DNA of 23,442 nt from a virus. Each line of letters starts with the position of its first letter. Positions within the stretch are counted from its first letter, which is position 1. The notes under the pieces are model-generated. The model had not been told where the DNA came from, searched no databases, and worked only from the letters and a program-made list of their open reading frames with translations. This document shows, piece after piece, positions 7,264 through 14,100 of the stretch. Made by a program: the position numbers and the translations under genes. The stretch spans positions 1-23,442 of IMG/VR virus record IMGVR_UViG_3300020578_005189. One strand, given 5' to 3'.

Positions 7264-7335
7264 ATGTGTGCGTGCAACAAGGGACGGCGGAAACCCAAGC
7301 CGCCAGCGACTCCACCAGCTGGGGAGGCAAAATGA
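7264..7335 (+). CDS. Micro-protein with an N-terminal Cys-x-Cys, 23 aa
   Basis: This ORF encodes a 23-residue peptide beginning MCACNKGRRKPKPP and continuing Pro/Ala-rich. It has one of the best ribosome binding sites in the window (GGGAGG at 7252-7257, about 6 bases from the ATG), and its TGA overlaps the next ATG as ATGA (7332-7335), so it is probably translated and coupled to the protease. The CxC plus a basic patch suggests metal or nucleic acid contact, but this is a guess. Alternatively it is only a leader for coupling. Confidence 0.6.
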   Translation: MCACNKGRRKPKPPATPPAGEAK

Positions 7336-8372
7336 GCATTGAAGTCAATGAACACGAAGTGTGCGATGCGGTGGAAGCGGTTGACGCTGAAGCCGGTATC
7401 GTACGCGGAGTGAAGTTGCTGGGGCTTCGCAGCGGGAACCGGAATCCTGACGGCAGTGTTGGGCGGGTTTATGACACTGTAGGGGTTCAGGAGTCTGCGG
7501 CGAAGCTGTTTCCCGGCGCGAGAGTGTACATTGACCATCCGGAGAATCCGGGGGCGACTCGGAGGTATGCGGATGCATTTGGTGTGGTGGAAAATCACAG
7601 GTATGTTCCCGGCAAGGGGCATTTTGGGGATTTGCGATACAACACCAGCCATCGACTGGCGGCTCAGTTTGCTGAGGATGTGAAAAAGTTCCCTCGGGGG
7701 CTTGGGTTTTCAATTAACGCTGCAATTAAGCCAGCAAAAAGCAAGGCTGCAGACGGTTCGCTGGTGGTGGAAAGTCTTGAGTTTTTGCGAAGTGTGGACG
7801 TTGTGACCAGGCCGGCAACGGCTGTAGGTGTTTTTGAGCATACAGACCCGGCGGAAGCCGTGGCAGAAGGAGGACCGCAGGTGGACGTAAAACAACTCGA
7901 AACAATGCTGGAGACCATGAAGGTTGAGCAGGCGAAAACCAGCCAGGCTCTGGAGGCTGCGATGGCCGAAAATACACGACTGAAGGCTGATGCCGAGCAG
8001 GCAAAGATTGCCCAGCAGGTGACTGAGTCCTTTGGTAAGCTGTTGTCTGGCGGCGTGTTTGAGAGCGTGGACGACGCAAAGAAAACCGTGGCAGGCAAGT
8101 TTCGGCAGGATGCGATTGAGTGTGCGTGCCAGATGTCAGGTGATTTGCGGATGAAGTTCGAGCAGATGCTGAAGGATGCAGGACCGCTTTTCGTCGATGA
8201 CGAAACTGATATTACGGCTGGTGCTGACGATGAAAAGCCAGCATTTGGCAACCGGGATGCTTCGGAGGGCGACGGGGACGGCGACGACGATGGCTGGAAG
8301 GCTCCGGCGATTGGGAAGCGGGCTGCTGGTGGTTATTCGGGGCTCCGGGTGAGCCTTGGCATGAAAAAGTGA
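7332..8372 (+). CDS. Prohead protease with C-terminal scaffold region, 346 aa
   Basis: The N-terminal half (residues about 23-170) resembles phage head-maturation proteases that process capsid and scaffold: GVKLLGLRSGN, VYIDHP (His69), HFGDLRYN, LGFSINA (Ser127) and LRSVDVVTRPAT. His69 and Ser127 are plausible catalytic residues by analogy with HK97-type proteases. Residues about 185-235 form a predicted coiled coil (QLETMLETMKVEQAKTSQAL), typical of a fused scaffold. An acidic DGDGDDD tract (around 315) precedes a short basic end. The ATG at 7332 has GGGGAGG upstream and overlaps the micro-gene; the longer frame start at 7215 is rejected. The functional call rests on motifs plus position before the capsid genes. 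Confidence 0.75.
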   Translation: MSIEVNEHEVCDAVEAVDAEAGIVRGVKLLGLRSGNRNPDGSVGRVYDTVGVQESAAKLFPGARVYIDHPENPGATRRYADAFGVVENHRYVPGKGHFGDLRYNTSHRLAAQFAEDVKKFPRGLGFSINAAIKPAKSKAADGSLVVESLEFLRSVDVVTRPATAVGVFEHTDPAEAVAEGGPQVDVKQLETMLETMKVEQAKTSQALEAAMAENTRLKADAEQAKIAQQVTESFGKLLSGGVFESVDDAKKTVAGKFRQDAIECACQMSGDLRMKFEQMLKDAGPLFVDDETDITAGADDEKPAFGNRDASEGDGDGDDDGWKAPAIGKRAAGGYSGLRVSLGMKK

Positions 8373-8378
8373 TCTGAC

Positions 8379-8397
8379 CGACCGGGGGTTCCGGTTG
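8379..8397 (+). other. Short hairpin in the protease-decoration gap
   Basis: CGACCGG (8379-8385) and CCGGTTG (8391-8397) can pair over 7 positions with one G-T wobble and a 5-base loop. It sits 7 bases after the protease stop and about 38 bases before the next start. No T-tract follows, so it is not a canonical terminator; it could be an RNA stability or processing element, or chance. Confidence 0.3.
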
Positions 8398-8434
8398 TTG
8401 TGATTGGTGATCTCCGAGTCTGAGGAGTGTAAAG

Positions 8435-8959
8435 ATGCCGCAATGTCTGGATAATATGTATCAGCAGGGGTATTACGGGGTTGATGTCGATGTCGAGTCG
8501 ATGGCTATTCCGAATCCTGCTGTGGATGTCTGCCCTGGGGATTTTCTAGTGGCTGACACGTCACTCGCTGGAGTGACCGAAGCTAAATTGCTGAGTGCCT
8601 ACACATGGGACACCAATTTGGCGACCACTCGGACTGCAGCTAAGGCAGCTTTCCGTGGCGTGAGTGCTGGTGAGTACGGGACAGAGGACTGCATTGAACA
8701 GCAGGACTGTCTGCCGTACTGGCGGTACAACAGGGGTAACGGTTGGATGCGATCGTACTTGATTGTCGATGATTCTGGTGCGGCAGCCCCGACTACTTGG
8801 CATGCAGGTCAGTTGTTTACGTTTGCGAAGAACCCAAGCAGTAATGCTTTGGTAGACAGCAAGATCGTAAAGACCTCGGATGCGACTGTGGCGGTGTTTC
8901 GGGCTCCGAACGCCAGCGGGACTGAAGACCAGACCCGTGCTTACGTTGAATTTTACTGA
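8435..8959 (+). CDS. Probable capsid decoration protein, 174 aa
   Basis: A beta-rich protein of a size and position (between protease/scaffold and major capsid protein) typical of head decoration or stabilisation proteins. It has no signal peptide or membrane helix. Residues about 25-60 (VDVCPGDFLVADTS) and the end (TRAYVEFY) look like strands of a compact beta fold. Cys occurs at about 4, 33, 90 and 96 (DCIEQQDC). The ATG at 8435 has GAGGAG about 8 bases upstream, implying high expression. The role is inferred from context, not from a diagnostic motif. Confidence 0.6.
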   Translation: MPQCLDNMYQQGYYGVDVDVESMAIPNPAVDVCPGDFLVADTSLAGVTEAKLLSAYTWDTNLATTRTAAKAAFRGVSAGEYGTEDCIEQQDCLPYWRYNRGNGWMRSYLIVDDSGAAAPTTWHAGQLFTFAKNPSSNALVDSKIVKTSDATVAVFRAPNASGTEDQTRAYVEFY

Positions 8960-9021
8960 TCCGTTGGGTGTTTTGGGGCTTTACTTTTGTAGGGTGAACT
9001 ACACCCAGTGGGGAGATTGAA

Positions 9022-10236
9022 ATGCCGAATCGCAGAGTGACACAGAGAGTTCTGTCCGACTATCAGAAGTACGGTGGCAGGGTTCTTTCCGACCTTGATG
9101 AGATGCTTGAGTCTGGCGAAATGAAGGGTGCGGACCTTGATATCCCCACCATTCTGGAGCATGACTTTGGGCCAAATTGGCGTGGGAAGATCACTAACGG
9201 TGATCAGGAAGTTGTCGAGCAGACGATTACCAGCGGAACATTTAACAAAATGATTCCGAGGATTATTCGGACAACTCTGGCTGAACAGCCGAAAGAGCAA
9301 TACTTGTTGCTCAATCGAGTGTTTCGCGAGACAAAGGGTGAGTGCGAGGATGGCTTTGAGGACCATGGAGTTTTCAGCGATCCACAGGTGGAAGACCTGT
9401 GCGAATTGCAGAAAGCTCCGCAGTTCGGCGTGGCAACGGATTTTATGACTCACCCCAAAGGCAAGATGCGGGGTCTGGGTCTGTCGTTCACTCGCGAAGC
9501 TCTTTGTCGCGATCCCGCCGGGTTCATTGCACAGCAAGTGCCAAAGATTGCGGACGCCCACAACAACCGCATCGAGGACCTGCTGCTGGACCTGTTCATT
9601 GGCTACACGAACACCTACAACCGCAGTGGTACGGATTACAACACCTACTATGCGGCTGATGGCAGCAGCACTCCTTTTGACAGTGGTGCTGGTGGTCCGT
9701 GGATCAACGCCCAGGCCAATGACTTCGTGTGCCCTTCCGACCTCGAGTTGATCCTGCAGTTGTTTGACGGTTTCCGAGACATGGTCCATGGCCGTCCGAT
9801 CCCGGTCCCAAGTCAGGGGCTGACGGTCGTAACAAGCAAAAAGCAGGCGCGGTATATCAACCGTAAGCTTGCTGCAAGTCAGGTTGAGGAAGACGTGACC
9901 TGCAACAGCGGTCAAACTGTGAAGTATGTGCTGACTGGTGCGCAGGCAAACCAAATGGACTTTGGCGAGATTCTGGGCTACCAGCGATTTGTTGACCGAA
10001 TCGTTCTGCGGTATGGTATTTCGGTTGCCGAAGCCGAAGGCTGGTGGTGGGTTGGTTCGATCAATGAGTTCCTGAGCTGGGTGACGAACATCGCCCCGTC
10101 AGTGACTCGGTGTCCGCTGGGTGCTGAAGAGTGCCAGCGGCGGATCGTGGCAAACTACAGCAGCCTGAGCAAGGGTTACGGTTATGTCCGGAACCCGTAT
10201 CGGGCACTGATGCTGACACCTCCCGTGGACACCTGA
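9022..10236 (+). CDS. Major capsid protein, 404 aa
   Basis: The main shell protein, assigned from position after protease and decoration genes, size, a strong ribosome binding site (GGGGAG about 8 bases before the ATG) and a dedicated strong terminator directly downstream. The sequence fits a capsid subunit: a charged N-terminal region, a central LSFTREALCRDPAGFIAQQV helix followed by IEDLLLDLFIGY, and a C-terminal half with VVTSKKQARYINRKL and an acidic/aromatic stretch. No HK97-type motif can be pinned down by eye, so the fold is inferred. A 333-codon antisense ORF overlaps it and is considered a shadow. Confidence 0.8.
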   Translation: MPNRRVTQRVLSDYQKYGGRVLSDLDEMLESGEMKGADLDIPTILEHDFGPNWRGKITNGDQEVVEQTITSGTFNKMIPRIIRTTLAEQPKEQYLLLNRVFRETKGECEDGFEDHGVFSDPQVEDLCELQKAPQFGVATDFMTHPKGKMRGLGLSFTREALCRDPAGFIAQQVPKIADAHNNRIEDLLLDLFIGYTNTYNRSGTDYNTYYAADGSSTPFDSGAGGPWINAQANDFVCPSDLELILQLFDGFRDMVHGRPIPVPSQGLTVVTSKKQARYINRKLAASQVEEDVTCNSGQTVKYVLTGAQANQMDFGEILGYQRFVDRIVLRYGISVAEAEGWWWVGSINEFLSWVTNIAPSVTRCPLGAEECQRRIVANYSSLSKGYGYVRNPYRALMLTPPVDT

Positions 10237-10271
10237 TCTGGTGTTCGGATAAAGCGTTCCCTCCCGAACGC

Positions 10272-10308
10272 GGACACGGTGTCGGAAACGGTGCCGTGTC
10301 CTTTTTTT
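10272..10308 (+). terminator. Intrinsic terminator after the capsid gene, with GAAA tetraloop
   Basis: Bases 10272-10284 pair with 10289-10301 along all 13 positions (three of them G-T wobbles), closed by a GAAA (GNRA-type) tetraloop at 10285-10288, and are followed directly by seven T (10302-10308). It begins 35 bases after the capsid stop and is the only strong rho-independent terminator I see in the window. It likely limits transcription into the connector and tail genes, giving excess capsid message. Confidence 0.9.
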
Positions 10309-10322
10309 GTTTGGAGTGTGGA

Positions 10323-10784
10323 ATGCAGAACGGTAAAATTTGGGTTGCTCGAGTTCGTGGTGGTCCGACAAAGGTGTTGATTGCCGACAAGCCAGTCAAT
10401 CGCCGCGAGGTTGAGAAGAAGTACATGGACAGTTTTGCCCATAATGCGTGCCGAGCCTTGAGTTCAGGGGACGATGACGCTTGGGTGCAGATGGATGTAG
10501 TAACTGAAGAAGAACTGACGACAAAGTATAGTCAGTTGTTGGTGGAGCATCCTGCGATAGGGCGGCCACTAGCTTTGATTCGCATACAGAACGGGGAATC
10601 CGATGGCATGCCTAACGTGCGAAGAACTCGACGCTCGGATTTGCAGTCTGGCGGAGGAGTTGGCGACGGCGAGCCAATGTCTGGGGGGGGTGACGGTCGA
10701 AGCCGGCGTCGAGTTCGACAACAGCGGTCAGCTGAAAGCGAAGCAGGCGGCGTTGAAGACGTATCAGGACCTGTGGACAGCTAA
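10323..10784 (+). CDS. Hypothetical protein, 153 aa, with long 3' overlap
   Basis: The ATG at 10323 follows the terminator by 14 bases with GGAGTGTGGA just upstream. An in-frame longer start at 10131 is rejected because it lies inside the capsid gene and terminator. Residues 1-93 look like a real small domain (VARVRGGPTKVLIADKPVNRR, then a helical KKYMDSFAHNACRAL and VVTEEELTTKYSQLL). From about residue 94 it becomes Gly/Arg/Ser-rich, exactly where the gene at 10603 starts in another frame, so the last 60 residues may be an unselected run-on caused by a missing stop. Function unknown. Confidence 0.6.
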   Translation: MQNGKIWVARVRGGPTKVLIADKPVNRREVEKKYMDSFAHNACRALSSGDDDAWVQMDVVTEEELTTKYSQLLVEHPAIGRPLALIRIQNGESDGMPNVRRTRRSDLQSGGGVGDGEPMSGGGDGRSRRRVRQQRSAESEAGGVEDVSGPVDS

Positions 10785-10920
10785 ACGGTGCGGAGAGGCC
10801 AATGAGGGGCAACTCTACGAGTTCACGGCGGTGGCGTGCGTGACTCCGGGCAGTTGCCGGACGACGGGGTGTCGGGGCAGTCGCCAGAGTCTCAGGGGGT
10901 CTCGGAGATATCGTCGATGA
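10603..10920 (+). CDS. Hypothetical connector-region protein, 105 aa
   Basis: The ATG at 10603 has ACGGGGAA a few bases upstream, and its stop overlaps the next ATG as ATGA (10917-10920), which argues that this is the frame in use. The first 75 residues look genuine: CLTC at residues 3-6, a helical EELDARICSLAEELA segment and KAKQAALKTYQDLW. The last 20 residues are Arg/Ser/Gly-rich. Its place between the capsid and head-completion genes fits a small head-tail joining protein, without a specific motif. It overlaps the upstream ORF by 182 bases in a different frame. Confidence 0.6.
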   Translation: MACLTCEELDARICSLAEELATASQCLGGVTVEAGVEFDNSGQLKAKQAALKTYQDLWTAKRCGEANEGQLYEFTAVACVTPGSCRTTGCRGSRQSLRGSRRYRR

Positions 10921-11582
10921 GCAGCGGCACGGATCAGGCGTGTTGTGCAGACTTGACCTGCCAATGTGAGCATTGGCTGAGTCGATTTTGTGACTACGAA
11001 GCAGTGACTCATAGTTACTGCGGCGTGGAAACAGAATTTGAGTCAGCACGGTCTGTGGCAATGCCGACAGAGTCAATTCGGCCAGAAATGGGTGTAGAGC
11101 AGGCAGACCGTCTGTGGTTTGTGTCGCGTGCTGAACACGATGTGGAGAGTGGTGTTGGTGCTACGATTACGGCCTCGGACGGTTCTGTTTGGCAGGTCTA
11201 CAATTCTGCTTATGTGAAAACATACTGCCTCTGGAAACTTTGGGGGCGGAATGTCGCAAAGTGTTTTGCACTGTTAGATCCGGTCGAGATCTGGCAGGTA
11301 GATCGATGTGAAGCAGAGTGTGCCGACGGTCGCGAGGAAAAACTGGTCGCGAGGGTTCGGGCGTCGATCGTCTCCGCAGGTGGCCGTCAGCAGATCAGGA
11401 ATGACTCAGATGACATGGTGGTCGGTTACACAGCCAGGTTGGAATCGTGGCCAAAAAAGGCGGGCGAGCATCCGCAGCCGAATCACCAGCTGCGGGTGAA
11501 GGGTGTCGAGTACCGGGTGTTGAGTTTTGAGGATGGCGGGCGGTTTGTGCCGTTCACGATGTCGCTGGAGAAGGTTCAGTGA
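10917..11582 (+). CDS. Probable head-closure (stopper-type) protein, 221 aa
   Basis: The ATG at 10917 gives a 4-base overlap and has GGAGA 8 bases upstream; an in-frame ATG at 10836 would add 27 residues of low-quality sequence. After a Cys-rich N-terminus (ACCADLTCQCEHW, residues 8-20), two beta-rich halves follow, about residues 50-140 and 145-221. The second half (QLRVKGVEYRVLSFEDGGRF then SLEKV at the end) has the pattern of phage head-completion proteins, which seal the packaged head and dock the tail. The halves might be two copies of the same fold. The call depends on position between capsid and gp10-like genes. Confidence 0.5.
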   Translation: MSSGTDQACCADLTCQCEHWLSRFCDYEAVTHSYCGVETEFESARSVAMPTESIRPEMGVEQADRLWFVSRAEHDVESGVGATITASDGSVWQVYNSAYVKTYCLWKLWGRNVAKCFALLDPVEIWQVDRCEAECADGREEKLVARVRASIVSAGGRQQIRNDSDDMVVGYTARLESWPKKAGEHPQPNHQLRVKGVEYRVLSFEDGGRFVPFTMSLEKVQ

Positions 11583-12277
11583 TTACCGTCAGGATCGAAG
11601 ACAACATTGACGCGGTGATGGACGAACTGCGGGACCGTGTCTGGCTGCTGCTCAACAGTGTGGCCAGTGAACTGGTCGAGGTGTACAAGAACGACTCGAC
11701 AGGGCTCGGGCGAATTCAGTCGTTTCTGACGGAGGAGGGTCCGCCTCACAGTGCGCCGGGCGAGGTGCCGCACTACTACAACGGCCCTCGCCCCGGTGGC
11801 TATTCTTCGCCGGCTCCCGGCAGTGCAAAAAACAACGCACCGGGGAGCGGGTTTGCGGTGGATCAGGAAGCTCCGCTGTTTGAATTCATTGATTACACGA
11901 TTACTGAACGCGGCTCTGGCACGATGCCGGAAGCTGGTGTAGGATTCAACCTGCAGACAAGTGACTCTGGGGCTCCGGCTCACGTCGTGAACCGCCAGAA
12001 GAATTATCTAATTGGCTGGGATATTGGTATTGGTGCGGCGGCATCCGGTGGTTCTCGAAGAACTCCAGGCCCTGGTGAGGTGATTGACCGAAAAACTGGT
12101 CAAATACGGAAACGAAGGACCAATGCGGGACGACCAAGGACATCTGCACCGAAGTCCACCGGCGGAGGCGGGAAAAGACCGTGGGTTCGTCCGCTGTACG
12201 ATCAAGGTGTCCCACGATTGAAAGCTGCAATTTTGAGGACACTTAGTCAAATAAATCAGCCATTTGACCTGTTTTGA
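11579..12277 (+). CDS. HK97 gp10-like neck/tail-completion protein, 232 aa
   Basis: A GTG start overlaps the previous stop (GTGA, 11579-11582) and has GGAGAAGG just upstream. The N-terminal helix (residues about 8-38) followed by PPHSAPGEVPHYYNGPRPGG (55-74) is the signature I associate with HK97 gp10-like proteins of the head-tail junction (the SAPGEPP-type loop). Residues about 170-205 are basic and Gly/Ser/Thr-rich, longer than usual for this family and probably disordered, before a conserved-looking C-terminal helix (VPRLKAAILRTLSQI). At 232 aa it is larger than typical members of about 130-150 aa. Confidence 0.7.
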   Translation: MITVRIEDNIDAVMDELRDRVWLLLNSVASELVEVYKNDSTGLGRIQSFLTEEGPPHSAPGEVPHYYNGPRPGGYSSPAPGSAKNNAPGSGFAVDQEAPLFEFIDYTITERGSGTMPEAGVGFNLQTSDSGAPAHVVNRQKNYLIGWDIGIGAAASGGSRRTPGPGEVIDRKTGQIRKRRTNAGRPRTSAPKSTGGGGKRPWVRPLYDQGVPRLKAAILRTLSQINQPFDLF

Positions 12278-12294
12278 CTTCGGGATGATTACTT

Positions 12295-12453
12295 ATGATG
12301 AATCAGTATTTGGTCTACGGCTTGGGACCAGCAATTTATGTCGAGGCTGTGTCTCCCGAGGTTGCTGAGGCGATTGTGATTGCATCGGTGACGCCGCATC
12401 CGGATGTTTCGCTGTTGCTGACTCGGAGGGTTTACGAGGTGCCGTGTGCCTGA
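12295..12453 (+). CDS. Small hypothetical protein, 52 aa
   Basis: A short ORF with tandem ATGs (12295 and 12298), CGGGATGA upstream, and an 8-base overlap of its TGA (12451-12453) with the GTG start of the next gene at 12446. The product (beginning MMNQYLVYGLGPAIYVEAVS) is hydrophobic, beta-like and protein-like, ending RVYEVPCA. It fills what would otherwise be an unexplained 170-base gap in a gap-free gene string. Small proteins of this kind between gp10-like and tail-terminator genes are not assignable from sequence alone. Confidence 0.6.
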   Translation: MMNQYLVYGLGPAIYVEAVSPEVAEAIVIASVTPHPDVSLLLTRRVYEVPCA

Positions 12454-12865
12454 TTGCTGCATCGAGGAAGCGTGGCTGCAGGCTCTGCGGGGCCTGAACT
12501 GCACTCCGATCCCGGAAAAGTCTCACTTTGCGGAGATTAGGACGGGTTCGGAAACGACTCCGTATGTGGTAGTAAATGTTGCCACGGTGTCGGGACTGCG
12601 AACATCGGACGGTGTTCAACTGGGCTACAGTGTCCGAATTGCGGGATACTTTGACAAGGACGCTGTGGCTGCGAAGCGGGAGTGGGCCGAACTGCTGATG
12701 ACATATTTGACTGGTTCACGATGCTTGAGTCTTGGGAATTGTGGCTGTTTCTGTGTAACATCACTGGGAATCCTGCAAAGCACAGTTTCTCAGCAGTTGC
12801 TACAGGTTTCAATTGGTCTTACGGGTCGATACATGTCTGCCGGCGGATCTGAATCCGGCACTTGA
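12446..12865 (+). CDS. Probable tail terminator protein, 139 aa
   Basis: The GTG at 12446 has GAGGT 6 bases upstream and overlaps the previous gene by 8. Order (after gp10-like, before tail tube), size and a pattern of alternating strands and helices (TTPYVVVNVATVSG, YSVRIAGYFDKDAVAAKREWAEL, then LQVSIGLTGRY near the end) agree with tail terminator (gpU-like) proteins, which cap the growing tail and join it to the head. Cys clusters (PDCC at 2-5, CLSLGNCGCFC near 93-103) are unusual for that family. Functional call from context. Confidence 0.55.
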   Translation: MPDCCIEEAWLQALRGLNCTPIPEKSHFAEIRTGSETTPYVVVNVATVSGLRTSDGVQLGYSVRIAGYFDKDAVAAKREWAELLMTYLTGSRCLSLGNCGCFCVTSLGILQSTVSQQLLQVSIGLTGRYMSAGGSESGT

Positions 12866-12878
12866 TGGGAGCTTAATT

Positions 12879-13391
12879 ATGCCATTTTCTGCCGGTGAAC
12901 TGTGTTGCGCAATGGATGCCTGTGTGTTGATTGACACTTCAAGCACCACGCCAGCGGCTTGGGATAAAATCCCGCATGTGACTGAAATCAGTTTCAATCT
13001 GCAGGCAAACACACCGAAACTTGTGACCAGCAGCACTGGAGGCCAGGAAACCAGCCTTTGCGGTACGCTGACTCAGTCTGGAACGCTGTCAGTTGCATGC
13101 CATAAGGGTACTGCCCCTGGCTTCCTGTTCCCGAATCAGGTTTACCATATTGCATGGTCAAGTGACTGTACGGTTCTTTGGAATTTCGTAAATTGCACTG
13201 TTAAGAATACTTTTGACGGCGACTACTTTGAAGCGTACATTCGCATTACGGCTTTGCCTGTGTCCTATAACATTTCAGGCAATCAGGCCACTGTGTACCA
13301 GTATGGCTTCGACATCGTGAGTTGGGTTCTGGGCCCTGATTCAAATATGGCTACACCAAAAGCCAACGTCACCGAAGGTTTTGTTTGCTGA
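12879..13391 (+). CDS. Tail tube (major tail) protein, 170 aa
   Basis: The ATG at 12879 has GGGAG about 7 bases upstream; an in-frame TTG at 12813 would run into the previous gene and is rejected. The product is almost all beta (HVTEISFNLQANTPKLVTSS, TLTQSGTLSVACHKG, AYIRITALPVSYNISGNQAT, YQYGFDIVSWVLG), matching tail tube subunits in size, composition and position directly before the tail assembly chaperone. It has several Cys including CCAMDAC near the N-terminus and a terminal VC. It should stack as hexameric rings around the tape measure. Confidence 0.7.
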   Translation: MPFSAGELCCAMDACVLIDTSSTTPAAWDKIPHVTEISFNLQANTPKLVTSSTGGQETSLCGTLTQSGTLSVACHKGTAPGFLFPNQVYHIAWSSDCTVLWNFVNCTVKNTFDGDYFEAYIRITALPVSYNISGNQATVYQYGFDIVSWVLGPDSNMATPKANVTEGFVC

Positions 13392-13411
13392 TCTAACGAG
13401 GGGGATGAACA

Positions 13412-13933
13412 ATGCAGACAGTTTCTGTTGGCGAACAGGAACTGCTGATCAAGCCGGCACGTCTGATCAATTACGTCGAGAAAGTGAACTACATCCTTTC
13501 TCGGCGTCCGGGCGTGTGGGATTTGCTGAAGCAGTTGCCGAAGACGTTTCAGTCGGACACTTATCAGTCGTTCGTCCGTGAGGCGATGACCGTGGTGCAT
13601 TCCACGGGGGCCACCGTATCCATTCAGGAAGAAGTCGATTTCGACAACAGCCTGCTTGGTTTTTACTGGACTATTTGGCGGTGCATGCCGTCTGAGCAGA
13701 AATCCAGTGTCGCGAAGAAGAAGACGTTTTTTGAGTCTGAGCAAAAAACGGCAGACATAGACCCGTCGATCGCTGGGATTCAGCGAGCGAAGGATCTGTG
13801 GGAGTTGGCGACGGACGATGAGAAACGGCAGATCCGACTGGCACTGATGGCAGCTGAGGCGAAGCCAAAAAACTCCGATGGCCCGCCGTCGAGCGAGACG
13901 ACAGCGGGCCCGGAAAATCCGGTCTCTCAATGA
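13412..13933 (+). CDS. Tail assembly chaperone (lambda gpG-like), 173 aa
   Basis: The ATG has GAGGGGG about 8 bases upstream. The gene sits between tail tube and tape measure, the invariant place of tail assembly chaperones, which bind the tape measure and recruit tube subunits. The product is mainly helical and hydrophilic, with a Pro/Ser/Thr-rich C-terminus (PPSSETTAGPENPVSQ) downstream of the slippery sequence. Its final 20 codons overlap a -1 frame ORF and contain a complete frameshift signal, as in lambda G/GT. Function is assigned from position and architecture, as these proteins diverge too far for motif recognition. Confidence 0.75.
   Translation: MQTVSVGEQELLIKPARLINYVEKVNYILSRRPGVWDLLKQLPKTFQSDTYQSFVREAMTVVHSTGATVSIQEEVDFDNSLLGFYWTIWRCMPSEQKSSVAKKKTFFESEQKTADIDPSIAGIQRAKDLWELATDDEKRQIRLALMAAEAKPKNSDGPPSSETTAGPENPVSQ
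13867..13910 (+). promoter_or_regulatory. -1 programmed ribosomal frameshift signal (A AAA AAC plus stem-loop)
   Basis: The heptamer A AAA AAC (13867-13873) is in the correct phase of the chaperone frame (CCA AAA AAC). After a 6-base spacer a strong stem-loop follows: GGCCCGC (13880-13886) pairs with GCGGGCC (13904-13910), extended past one C-A mismatch by GTCG/CGAC (13888-13891 with 13899-13902) around a 7-base loop. The -1 frame has a stop at 13855-13857 and is then open to 14098, so the slip site lies within the narrow 76-base window (13858-13933) where slippage can work. Confidence 0.88.
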
Positions 13934-14100
13934 AAATGAAGACGGCAGTCGGTGAGCCGGAAGGTGAGAAGGTCTCGTACTGCCGCTACATGTCTTTGGC
14001 TCTGGCCGTATGTGAAAAGAGGCATGTTTCGTTAGACTCTGCGCTGCAGATGACGCTGATTGAGGCGTACCAGGCACTGGGAGCAGAGGTCTATGTCTAG
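13930..14100 (+). CDS. Second tail chaperone ORF (lambda T-like), expressed by -1 frameshift as 229-aa fusion
   Basis: This frame is open from 13858 to the TAG at 14098. Slippage at 13867-13873 would give 154 residues of the upstream chaperone followed by 75 residues of this frame, a 229-aa GT-type product ending VYV. The ORF also has its own ATG at 13930 overlapping the upstream stop as ATGA (56 aa), but with only a weak ribosome binding site (GGAAAA about 15 bases away), so frameshifting is the better explanation. Its last 8 bases overlap the tape measure start. In lambda the GT fusion is the form that engages the tape measure. Confidence 0.8.
   Translation: MKMKTAVGEPEGEKVSYCRYMSLALAVCEKRHVSLDSALQMTLIEAYQALGAEVYV

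Noticed and set aside
8992-9006. GGGTG/CACCC mini-hairpin before the capsid start
   Set aside because: Only 5 bp with a 5-base loop and no T-tract; too weak to annotate as a regulatory structure.
8953-9954. 333-codon ORF on the minus strand inside the capsid gene
   Set aside because: It is antisense to a strongly supported capsid gene with a good ribosome binding site, has no recognisable domain, and no other minus-strand gene is credible in the window.
10131-10322. Upstream in-frame extension of the 10323 gene
   Set aside because: It would translate through the capsid gene end and the strong terminator; the ATG at 10323 has its own binding site.
13283-14077. 264-codon minus-strand ORF across tail tube and chaperone genes
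   Set aside because: Arg/Pro/Leu-rich shadow translation opposite three coupled + strand genes and the frameshift signal.
14060-14092. TTG-started N-terminal extension of the tape measure
   Set aside because: The ATG at 14093 has a better ribosome binding site and the usual 8-base overlap with the chaperone ORF.
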